5,503 nt of DNA, taken from Verrucomicrobiota bacterium (GTDB taxonomy: Bacteria > Verrucomicrobiota > Verrucomicrobiia > Limisphaerales > SXQI01). A program made the translations under genes and the position numbers. This document shows, piece after piece, positions 1 to 5,503 of this stretch. Where the stretch lies: positions 1 through 5,503 of the forward strand of contig WBXJ01000190.1 of the NCBI GenBank assembly GCA_008933045.1, given 5' to 3'. Numbering within the stretch: position 1 is the first letter of the stretch; each line of letters starts with the position of its first letter. The notes under the pieces were generated by a model. It did not search any database. It was not told the DNA's origin and saw nothing but the letters and a program-made list of their open reading frames with translations.

Positions 1-762
1 ATCACTCTGCCGTTAATAGTCTTGGCGGTTTTATTCCGAACACTCATCCCAACGGCCATTGCCAGCATTTTGTTGCCAATGGGGGTGTGCGTTGCAGCCG
101 CTTGGCAGGCAGATATTCCCAGAAATCAACGGCGTCCAGGCTCGAGGACGTTGGTGGCTCTTCTCTTTTTCCTCCAACCCATCGTGCGCGGGTGGGCACG
201 CTATAAGCGCAGCTTGAATGTGCCACGTTCTCGGTTGACGCGGCGGGAGAATCTCGAGTCCGCCTTGCGCGAAGACAGTGGCCTTTCCTTTCGTGAGGTG
301 GAGTATTGGAACGATTCCGGGCTGGATCGATTGGAATTTCTTTCAGTGGTGCTGGAACAGCTTGATCAGCGGGGTTGGCAGAACAAAACGGACACTGGGT
401 GGAACCGGTTTGATGTCGAAATCTTTGGCAGCGCATTCACTCATTTACAGATGACAACCGTCGCCGAGTTTCTCGGCCAAGGAAAGCAACTGCTCCGTTG
501 CCGGTTGCAGACGGCTTGGACACTTTTCGCAAAGACCCTCCTCTGGGCGATGATTGGACTGGAGATCGTCATTATTGGGCTGGTTGGATCCGAGATTTGG
601 TGGCTCTGGTTGATCCTGCTCACACTGCCGGTCATGGTTTGGTTACTGCACCGAGAACAAAGTCACCTCAGGCGGCTCGTCTCGGTTTTTCTCGACGAGG
701 TGGCCACTGATCTTAAGCTCAAGAGAGTGGAACTATCCAAGCCTAAGAAATCGTCACCATGA
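1..762 (+). CDS. Probable family-2 glycosyltransferase, C-terminal membrane part (5' end outside window)
   Basis: The reading frame is open to the first base of the window, so this is the last 253 residues of a longer protein; the TTG at 22 is probably an internal codon. What is visible: hydrophobic segments at about 1-125, a further one at 151-195 ending in the motif LQPIVRGWARY (172-204), a soluble stretch of about 100 residues (about 205-525) containing REVEYWNDSG and TTVAEFLG, then two closely spaced membrane helices (about 535-588 and 592-648) and a basic tail. I associate the LQPIVRGWARY segment and the soluble domain after it with the C-terminal ends of large membrane glycosyltransferases in Verrucomicrobia-like genomes. 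That is recall, not a search, and the catalytic GT domain with its DxD motif would lie outside the window. The stop codon overlaps the thyA start (ATGA), so the two are probably co-transcribed. It could instead be another polytopic membrane protein. The gene itself is certain; the product is only likely. Confidence 0.55.
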   Translation: MTLPLIVLAVLFRTLIPTAIASILLPMGVCVAAAWQADIPRNQRRPGSRTLVALLFFLQPIVRGWARYKRSLNVPRSRLTRRENLESALREDSGLSFREVEYWNDSGLDRLEFLSVVLEQLDQRGWQNKTDTGWNRFDVEIFGSAFTHLQMTTVAEFLGQGKQLLRCRLQTAWTLFAKTLLWAMIGLEIVIIGLVGSEIWWLWLILLTLPVMVWLLHREQSHLRRLVSVFLDEVATDLKLKRVELSKPKKSSP

Positions 763-1553
763 AGCCGTATCACGATCTGCTTCGTCTTGTTTTAGATCAG
801 GGGAAATTCAAAGCCGACCGCACAGGCACGGGCACCTATTCTGTCTTTGGAGCTCAGACTCGATTTCCACTCCAACACGGATTCCCGTTGGTCACGACGA
901 AGAAGGTGCATCTGAAATCGATCATCTATGAACTCCTGTGGTTTTTGCGGGGTGAAACGAACATTAGATATCTGAAGGAAAACGGAGTCACCATCTGGGA
1001 CGAGTGGGCGGATGAGCAGGGGAACCTTGGACGTGTCTACGGGGCGCAATGGTGCGACTGGCGGACGGCTGATGGACCGGCGATTCATCAAATTGATCAG
1101 GTGATCGCGCAGATCAAAAAAAATCCTGATGGTCGCCGTCACATTGTAAGCGCGTGGAATGTGGGGGAGATCGAGCAGATGGCGTTGCCACCCTGTCACG
1201 CTCTCTTCCAGTTTTACGTGCAAGAAGGTGAGTTAAGTTGCCAACTTTACCAACGGAGTGCGGATTTGTTCCTCGGGGTTCCATTTAATGTGGCCTCCTA
1301 CGCCATCCTGACACTGATGGTGGCGCAAGTTTGCGGTCTGAAACCGGGCACCTTTGTTCACACCTTTGGTGACCTGCATCTTTACAGCAACCATCTGGAA
1401 CAGGCCCGTTTGCAACTCAGCCGAGAACCACGTCCCTTGCCCACCCTGACGCTCAACCCCGTCATTAAAAACATCCACGATTTCCGTTACGAAGATTTTA
1501 CTCTCGCTCTCTACGACCCCCACCCAGCCATCAAGGCTCCGATCGCGGTTTGA
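759..1553 (+). CDS. thyA: Thymidylate synthase ThyA
   Basis: Cytoplasmic enzyme that methylates dUMP to dTMP with 5,10-methylene-tetrahydrofolate as both carbon donor and reductant, releasing dihydrofolate. At 264 residues it equals E. coli ThyA in length, and the key residues fall at the same numbers: Arg21 in the RTGTGT phosphate loop, Arg126-Arg127 (DGRRH), the nucleophile Cys146 in PPCHALFQF, Arg166 and Asp169 in QRSADLFLGVPFN, Asn177, and His207/Tyr209 in HTFGDLHLYSNH. The C-terminal end APIAV matches the family's mobile tail that closes over the substrate. Nothing is missing, so it should be active. The ATG at 759 overlaps the stop of the preceding gene as ATGA, and no clear Shine-Dalgarno sequence precedes it, so translation may be coupled to the upstream gene. 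The next gene is folA, which recycles the dihydrofolate made here. This is the classical folate-dependent enzyme, not the flavin-dependent ThyX. Confidence 0.98.
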   Translation: MKPYHDLLRLVLDQGKFKADRTGTGTYSVFGAQTRFPLQHGFPLVTTKKVHLKSIIYELLWFLRGETNIRYLKENGVTIWDEWADEQGNLGRVYGAQWCDWRTADGPAIHQIDQVIAQIKKNPDGRRHIVSAWNVGEIEQMALPPCHALFQFYVQEGELSCQLYQRSADLFLGVPFNVASYAILTLMVAQVCGLKPGTFVHTFGDLHLYSNHLEQARLQLSREPRPLPTLTLNPVIKNIHDFRYEDFTLALYDPHPAIKAPIAV

Positions 1554-1570
1554 GTCTCGTTTTTTCGCCT

Positions 1571-2065
1571 GTGAAATATTTTCAAGCCATCGCCGCGATG
1601 TCCGAGAACCGCGTGATCGGATGCGGCAACCAAATTCCTTGGCATCTGCCGGAAGATTTTAAATGGTTCAAACAAAAGACCACAGGGCATGTCTTGCTCA
1701 TGGGGCGGCGCACTTTTGAGTCGATTGGCCGTCCGCTACCCAATCGCACCAGCGTCGTTCTCAGCCGCAGCGGCTTTAGCTCCTTGGGCGTTGAGACCCT
1801 CAGTGACTGGCGTGCTCGCGACTGGGCACAGGAAGATCGCCAAGTTTTTGTCTGCGGCGGCGCTGAAATCTACGCTCAACTCCTCCCGTATTGTTCAGAT
1901 CTTTATCTCACGCAATTGAAAAAAACCTTTGAAGGAGACACATTTTTTCCGGCGTTCGAAAGTCGTTTTGAAAAAGTAGCCATCCTTGCCGACACCACGG
2001 ATTTTTCCATCGTCCACTACCGTCAATCCCAACCGGAGGAGCTCCCTGCATGTCAAAAATGCTGA
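1571..2065 (+). CDS. folA: Dihydrofolate reductase (DHFR)
   Basis: Reduces dihydrofolate to tetrahydrofolate with NADPH, regenerating the cofactor spent by ThyA just upstream. From the GTG at 1571 it has 164 residues, close to E. coli DHFR (159). Visible family motifs: N-terminal strand FQAIAAMSENRVIG; PWHLPEDFKWF with Asp29 at the position of catalytic Asp27 of E. coli; MGRRTFESIGRPLPNR (44-59), which holds NADPH-binding Gly-Arg and the Arg that binds the folate glutamate; VCGGAEIYAQLLP with the Gly96-Gly97 pair; and LYLT followed by EGDTFFP near the end. A TTG start at 1550, overlapping the thyA stop, would add seven residues (SLVFSPV follows the start) that have no counterpart in the family, so I prefer GTG 1571; neither start has a clear Shine-Dalgarno sequence. 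The last 16 bases overlap murJ and encode a terminal CQKC. Function is near certain; the start is less so. Confidence 0.95.
   Translation: MKYFQAIAAMSENRVIGCGNQIPWHLPEDFKWFKQKTTGHVLLMGRRTFESIGRPLPNRTSVVLSRSGFSSLGVETLSDWRARDWAQEDRQVFVCGGAEIYAQLLPYCSDLYLTQLKKTFEGDTFFPAFESRFEKVAILADTTDFSIVHYRQSQPEELPACQKC
2035..2041 (+). promoter_or_regulatory. Strong Shine-Dalgarno sequence for murJ
   Basis: GGAGGAG lies 8 bases before the murJ ATG at 2050 and inside the end of folA. It is the clearest ribosome binding site in the window and decides the murJ start: the next in-frame ATG, at 2059, would be 17 bases away. The four bases GGAG (2035-2038) can pair with CTCC (2042-2045) around a three-base loop, which could weakly hide the site until ribosomes finishing folA open it. 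Confidence 0.75.
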
Positions 2066-3630
2066 AGTCCGCCGGAGCGATGGGAATCGCCACCTTCCTG
2101 AGTCGGATCCTGGGTCTGGTGCGAGAAATGGTTTACACCTCCTTTATGGGCGCGGGTGCTGAGGCCGGAGCCTTTCGATTAGCGTTGATGCTCCCCAATC
2201 TCTTCCGGCGGCTCCTAGGCGAAGGGGCCTTGACGGCGGCCTTCATTCCGATTTTCAAAGACAAAGAAAAAAACTCAAGCGAACCAGAGATGTGGCGAGC
2301 GGCAAACGCTGTGATCTCGGGTCTCGTCATTGTTTCCAGTCTGCTTGTCGGCGTGGTAATCCTTGGACTGACGGCGGCAATTTGGATTGGCAACTCGGGT
2401 TTCACCTCGATCCTTCGTCCGAATACCGAGTACATGCTCAGCTTATCGCGAGTGATGTTTCCGTACCTCATTTTTATCTGCATTGCGGCTGTGTTGATGG
2501 GGATGCTCAATGCTCGTGGCCACTTCTTCGTCCCTGCGATGGGATCCGTGGTTCTCAATGTTATACTCATTGCTACCGTGCTGTTAGTCGCTCCTCATTT
2601 TGGCAATAGCCTCCGAGAACATATTTATGTGCTCGCCGGTGCTGTGGTGCTGGCGGGGATAATTCAAGCCGCGTACCAACTCCCCACGCTTTACCGAGAA
2701 GGGTTCCGACTGCGTTGGGTCAGTCCTTGGAAGGATCCGACCGTTAAAGCAGTTGTTCGTAATATGATCCCTGGAATGATGGGAGTTGCTGCCTTTCAAC
2801 TCAATGTCGTCATCACACAAGCCATCGCTTGGCAGACCGATAATTCGATTGTTGCCGCTTTCGATGCTGCCGTGCGGCTAATGGAGTTTCCTCAAGGCAT
2901 CTTCGGCATCTCACTCGCTACCTACCTTCTTCCGACCCTATCAGGATTGGCATCTGAGAAAAAATTTCCTGAATTCCGCAACACCCTGACACAGGGAGTG
3001 GGTTACCTCTTCCTGATCAATTTACTTGCGGGCATGCTTCTTTTGGTGCTGGCAGAACCAATGGTGCGCCTGCTATTCGAGCGCGGAAAATTCACGGCCA
3101 TGGATACCTACCGATCTAGCATTGCTCTCGCTTGCCTTGCACCAGGATTGATCGCGTTCTCCCTTAATAACGTCACCGCTCGCGCCTTCTATGCGTTAGG
3201 AGATACAAAAACTCCAATGAAAATCAGTAGCGTGTGCCTTGTCCTCAATATTATTTTTGGAATCATCCTCATCCCCACATTCCAACAAGGCGGCATGGGG
3301 GTAGCCAATACGCTGAGCGGTTTGTTTAACGTCTACCTGCTGATCTATGCCTTGCGCAGGAAACTACCGAAGCTGACCTTCAGAGAGTTGCTACCACAAC
3401 TAGGTCAGATGTTGACCTGCGCCACCGCGGCAGGGGTCGTGGCTTGGGGTTCCGCTTGGGGCTGCCAAGCCTACTTTGGAGATGCAGGTTTGGTCGTAAG
3501 GTTTCTCACAGTGTTCCTGCCGATCGCCCTCGCCACCGGGGTCTATTTCGCCCTGCTCACTTGGCTAAAAATCCCGCAAGCGAAAGACGTGCTCGACGCC
3601 TTTCTAGAAAAATTCCGACGACAACCCTAA
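2050..3630 (+). CDS. murJ: Lipid II flippase MurJ (MviN family)
   Basis: Inner-membrane transporter of the MOP superfamily that moves lipid II, the undecaprenyl-linked peptidoglycan precursor, to the outer face of the membrane. The 526 residues compare with 511 in E. coli MurJ and show hydrophobic segments along their whole length, consistent with about 14 helices. Signature parts: the N-terminal block ATFLSRILGLVREM (residues 14-27), LPNLFRRLLGEGALTAAFIP (48-67), VRLMEFPQGIFGISLATYLLP (275-295) and ARAFYALGDTKTP (377-389). By alignment by eye, Arg19, Arg25, Arg53 and Arg276 match the functionally important Arg18, Arg24, Arg52 and Arg270 of E. coli, but Asp39 is replaced by Gly40. The start is fixed by GGAGGAG at 2035-2041. 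The gene overlaps folA by 16 bases and is the last of its group; its stop is 3 bases from the stop of the convergent DUF805 gene. Confidence 0.96.
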   Translation: MSKMLKSAGAMGIATFLSRILGLVREMVYTSFMGAGAEAGAFRLALMLPNLFRRLLGEGALTAAFIPIFKDKEKNSSEPEMWRAANAVISGLVIVSSLLVGVVILGLTAAIWIGNSGFTSILRPNTEYMLSLSRVMFPYLIFICIAAVLMGMLNARGHFFVPAMGSVVLNVILIATVLLVAPHFGNSLREHIYVLAGAVVLAGIIQAAYQLPTLYREGFRLRWVSPWKDPTVKAVVRNMIPGMMGVAAFQLNVVITQAIAWQTDNSIVAAFDAAVRLMEFPQGIFGISLATYLLPTLSGLASEKKFPEFRNTLTQGVGYLFLINLLAGMLLLVLAEPMVRLLFERGKFTAMDTYRSSIALACLAPGLIAFSLNNVTARAFYALGDTKTPMKISSVCLVLNIIFGIILIPTFQQGGMGVANTLSGLFNVYLLIYALRRKLPKLTFRELLPQLGQMLTCATAAGVVAWGSAWGCQAYFGDAGLVVRFLTVFLPIALATGVYFALLTWLKIPQAKDVLDAFLEKFRRQP

Positions 3631-3633
3631 AAA

Positions 3634-3993
3634 CTAGGCTGACATCACCTGAGGTTTTGGATTTGCACCAAACTCATTATTCCCAGCCTGGCTATCTCGA
3701 CACGCGTAGAACAAAAGCATAATTGCTCCGATGATTGGGATGGCGATAAGCAATAAACAGAATCCACTTTTCCCAATGTCATGAAGGCGCCGAACACTCA
3801 ACGCTAGGCCAGGCATGAATGTGGCTAAGATATAAAGGATATCTAGAATTCCTGATAAACCCAAAACCCTATCAACAACAGCGACCGCGCAGTAAATGAG
3901 AAGGTTGAAGAGGGAATACATCCAGTACTCTCGCCGTCTCGCTCTTCCGTCGAACACGGCGTACTTTTTCAATGCTCCGACATACCATTTCAT
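3634..3993 (-). CDS. DUF805 family small membrane protein
   Basis: A complete 119-residue protein of the DUF805 family, of which E. coli YhaH and YhaI are members; the biochemical role of the family is unknown to me. The N-terminus KWYVGALKKYAVFDGRARRREYW (given here only as a short amphipathic block, residues 2-24) carries the family's typical G-R-A-R-R-x-E-Y-W motif. Three hydrophobic segments follow at about 25-41, 47-66 and 77-97, with the conserved RRLHD (68-72) between the second and third. The tail has the family pattern G-x-N-x-F-G-x-N-P (104-112). The ATG at 3993 gives the usual family N-terminus, though no strong ribosome binding site precedes it. It lies 64 bases after the serine hydrolase on the same strand and may be the last gene of that group. 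Its G+C, about 47% by counting, is somewhat below its neighbours. Confidence 0.9.
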   Translation of the reverse strand: MKWYVGALKKYAVFDGRARRREYWMYSLFNLLIYCAVAVVDRVLGLSGILDILYILATFMPGLALSVRRLHDIGKSGFCLLLIAIPIIGAIMLLFYACRDSQAGNNEFGANPKPQVMSA

Positions 3994-4057
3994 AACGTTT
4001 TTTCATTGGCTTCAACCGATCTCTAATTCGGTTTCATCAATGATTATCCTGAGTGAT

Positions 4058-4984
4058 TTATGGAGAACTCTCCAACCTTTCAAACAGCCGTTTACAAAGT
4101 GCTGGCAGGATGCCTCGTTCGTTGGCTTGGTCTATCGTAAAAATAACGAGCACAACGCGGACACCATTGGACAATTCCACATACGCCGAATCGTGTCGGG
4201 TTCTACTTGTCCATCCCGCTTTGGACCACAGCTTCGCTCCGGGTTTCAGAGCTAGTCCTGTGAATCCATGGGCTTGATCCTCAGGGTCGATTGCCTTGGA
4301 GAATGGATCGCGTTGAAGCAGTTCCATCATTTCCGCGCTTCGTTTTGGAGTCGCAGCTTTTCCCGTTACAATTTGCGCCATCAATCTCGCAACAGCGTCA
4401 GTCGTCAAAGCGTTCCGGTTACTGGGTGGTCCCTCGACAAAAACGCGATCCCGCCCATAGGGACCTTCGCACCAAGGCTTTTGATTAACATTAATTCCCT
4501 GATAACCTTGTTTCGCAAAGTGGCGATTGACGGCGTTTCGCTTCAGAATCCACATCGCCATTTGAGGTGCGGACAACTCCGGCCCGCTCACAGTATCCGT
4601 CAAAATATCGAGCACATAATGGGTCGCATCATTGGAAGAATCGACAATCATGTCGCGCAGGGCCTGACGTAATTCAGGAGTATCCTTGATGGTTTGATCC
4701 TCCATCCACTGATGGGCCGTAACGAGGTAGAATAATTTGACGACACTCGCGGGGTATATCGGTTCGTTGCCCCGAAAAGCAGCCTGCTCCTCGTGCCCCT
4801 CACGAAGCACGCGCACTGTCACCGCAATCTGATCGCTCTTGAAGTTCTTCGCTTTAAACTCCTGTACGGTGGCTGCGACAGCGTGCTCCAAGGTTTTCTG
4901 TAATTCCTCGGCGCGGATAGGCAGCGAAAGTAGGGAAGTAATTCCTACGAGCGGCATAAATTTTTTGAGAAAAGATCGGCTCAC
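4058..4984 (-). CDS. Exported serine hydrolase, class A beta-lactamase / DD-peptidase fold
   Basis: A 308-residue protein of the penicillin-binding-protein-like serine hydrolases (Beta-lactamase2 type). An N-terminal signal peptide is visible: KK at 7-8, a hydrophobic core at about 9-22 and a likely cut after IRA (residue 25), so it should act outside the cytoplasm. Active-site motifs in order: S80-V-V-K83 (SxxK, nucleophile and general base), S116-S117-N118 (SxN), and K255-A256-G257 (the KTG box), the last within WSKAGWTS followed by RHDSAYVEL. The two motifs spacings fit class A enzymes. I cannot place the Glu166 of true class A beta-lactamases: no clear ExxxN is seen in the expected loop, only an EGPPSN at 184-189. 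It may therefore be a peptidoglycan-acting carboxypeptidase or an uncharacterised hydrolase; antibiotic resistance should not be assumed. The GTG start at 4984 overlaps the rsmD stop (GTGA); the next Met, at residue 10, would remove half of the signal peptide. Confidence 0.85.
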   Translation of the reverse strand: MSRSFLKKFMPLVGITSLLSLPIRAEELQKTLEHAVAATVQEFKAKNFKSDQIAVTVRVLREGHEEQAAFRGNEPIYPASVVKLFYLVTAHQWMEDQTIKDTPELRQALRDMIVDSSNDATHYVLDILTDTVSGPELSAPQMAMWILKRNAVNRHFAKQGYQGINVNQKPWCEGPYGRDRVFVEGPPSNRNALTTDAVARLMAQIVTGKAATPKRSAEMMELLQRDPFSKAIDPEDQAHGFTGLALKPGAKLWSKAGWTSRTRHDSAYVELSNGVRVVLVIFTIDQANERGILPALCKRLFERLESSP

Positions 4985-5503
4985 GTCTCTGATCGCGTCA
5001 CACTGGCTTCTAGGATTCGAAAAAGCGAATCCCCGTGCTTGAGAACTTTAACCTCGTTCCAGAAGGCGGGAACTTCAAGGGAATCTCGTTTGCTATGACC
5101 AAGGCAGAGGCGGCCTCCCGGTGTGAGCAGACCCGTGAGCACTTCGAGGTCTAGGAGCTTTTGCGCAAAGGAAGTCGAGCGTCGCCCGACGTTTTTGTCG
5201 CCGTAGGGTGGGTCGGCTAGAATCAGATCGAACGTGCGGCCTGCCAAACGTAGTTGAGGGACCGCAACAAAAACATCCTGAGTCCGTAATTCAAACAATT
5301 TGGGATCGAGGCCAATAGAGGTCGCATTTTTAGTGATCATTCGCGCATGTCGAGGTGAAAGCTCGACACACACCGCGCCGATGGCACCTCGACTGATCGA
5401 CTCAAGACTGAGTGCGCCGCTCCCTCCAAAAAGCTCCAGCACCTTCGCGTCTATCACACGGTCGCCTAGGCTATTGAAAAGTGCCTGCTTCACGAGGTCG
5501 GGC
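4981..5503 (-). CDS. rsmD: 16S rRNA (guanine-966-N2)-methyltransferase RsmD (5' end outside window)
   Basis: Methylates N2 of G966 in 16S rRNA, using S-adenosylmethionine, during assembly of the small ribosomal subunit. The visible 173 residues include the family's N-terminal PDLVKQALFNSLG, the SAM-binding motif I VLELFGGSGALSLESISRGA (where most relatives have LDLFAGSGALG) and the catalytic DPPY (5203-5214), typical of amino-group methyltransferases. The GTG at 5493 is not the true start: the frame stays open to the window edge, and the codons before it give P-D-L, which belongs to the conserved block. E. coli RsmD has 198 residues, so some 25 N-terminal residues are probably missing here. 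The stop at 4981 overlaps the start of the serine hydrolase gene by four bases. The common partner coaD is not next to it on the downstream side. A paralogous methyltransferase is possible but less likely given the motifs. Confidence 0.93.
   Translation of the reverse strand, partial: PDLVKQALFNSLGDRVIDAKVLELFGGSGALSLESISRGAIGAVCVELSPRHARMITKNATSIGLDPKLFELRTQDVFVAVPQLRLAGRTFDLILADPPYGDKNVGRRSTSFAQKLLDLEVLTGLLTPGGRLCLGHSKRDSLEVPAFWNEVKVLKHGDSLFRILEASVTRSET

Noticed and set aside
792..1223. Open frame of 143 codons on the minus strand inside thyA.
   Set aside because: Lies entirely antisense to a complete thyA with all catalytic residues; no recognisable domain or ribosome binding site.
2133..2570. 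Long open frame of 145 codons on the minus strand inside murJ.
   Set aside because: Fully covered by the well-supported murJ; the translation is rich in Ser, Thr, Arg and Pro and shows no family motif.
3626..3638. Small hairpin CCTA-AAAAC-TAGG spanning the stops of murJ and the DUF805 gene.
   Set aside because: Four pairs with two A-T at the loop are too weak to call a terminator.
4014..4033. Inverted repeat AACCGA / TCGGTT with an 8-base loop between the serine hydrolase and DUF805 genes.
   Set aside because: Only six pairs, and no T-tract follows on either strand in the right place for an intrinsic terminator; on the minus strand it is followed by an A-rich stretch. It could be chance.
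4043..4048. GATAAT on the minus strand, resembling a -10 box about 50 bases before the DUF805 start.
   Set aside because: No TTGACA-like hexamer is found 16 to 18 bases upstream, so a promoter is not supported.
3896..4255. Open frame of 119 codons on the plus strand crossing the gap between the DUF805 and hydrolase genes.
   Set aside because: Overlaps the starts and ends of two well-supported minus-strand genes and shows no family resemblance.
4268..4672. Open frame of 134 codons on the plus strand opposite the serine hydrolase.
   Set aside because: Shadow of the minus-strand gene, whose signal peptide and active-site motifs are convincing; no motif in the plus-strand translation.
1..5503. 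A new defence, mobile or biosynthetic system.
   Set aside because: Six of the seven genes belong to known families, most of them housekeeping, and the seventh is a probable glycosyltransferase fragment. There are no direct repeats, integrases, transposases, toxin-antitoxin pairs or nuclease motifs visible on either strand.

Overview
The window looks like an ordinary bacterial chromosome segment, about 50% G+C and almost entirely coding. It holds seven genes in two convergent groups. The style of the proteins (a MurJ ending its signature in ALGDTKTP, a DHFR with the block PWHLPEDFKWF, and the C-terminal domain of the first gene) suggests the Verrucomicrobiota or a neighbouring PVC lineage. This is an impression from remembered family members, not a search, so the assignment is tentative.

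Plus-strand group (1-3630): the 3' part of a membrane protein that is probably a family-2 glycosyltransferase, then thymidylate synthase (thyA), dihydrofolate reductase (folA) and the lipid II flippase murJ. The genes sit end to end. The first junction is an ATGA overlap, thyA and folA either overlap or are 17 bases apart depending on the folA start, and folA overlaps murJ by 16 bases. This looks like one transcript whose promoter lies left of the window. ThyA and FolA form a direct metabolic pair: ThyA makes dTMP and releases dihydrofolate, and FolA reduces it back to tetrahydrofolate. MurJ moves the peptidoglycan precursor across the membrane, and the first gene is probably an envelope enzyme too, so the group mixes DNA-precursor supply with envelope building.

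Minus-strand group (3634-5503, read right to left): rsmD (16S rRNA m2G966 methyltransferase, its 5' end cut by the window edge), an exported serine hydrolase of the class A beta-lactamase / DD-peptidase fold joined to rsmD by a 4-base overlap, and a small DUF805 membrane protein after a 64-base gap. The two groups meet tail to tail with only 3 bases between the stop codons of murJ and the DUF805 gene.

I see no tRNA, rRNA, CRISPR array, insertion sequence or phage gene, and no non-coding stretch longer than 64 bases. I found no convincing new multi-gene system. The points that merit a second look are a glycine in MurJ where E. coli has the important Asp39, a hydrolase that carries three active-site motifs but no obvious deacylating glutamate, a small hairpin that may mask the murJ ribosome binding site, and the terminator-less convergent junction.
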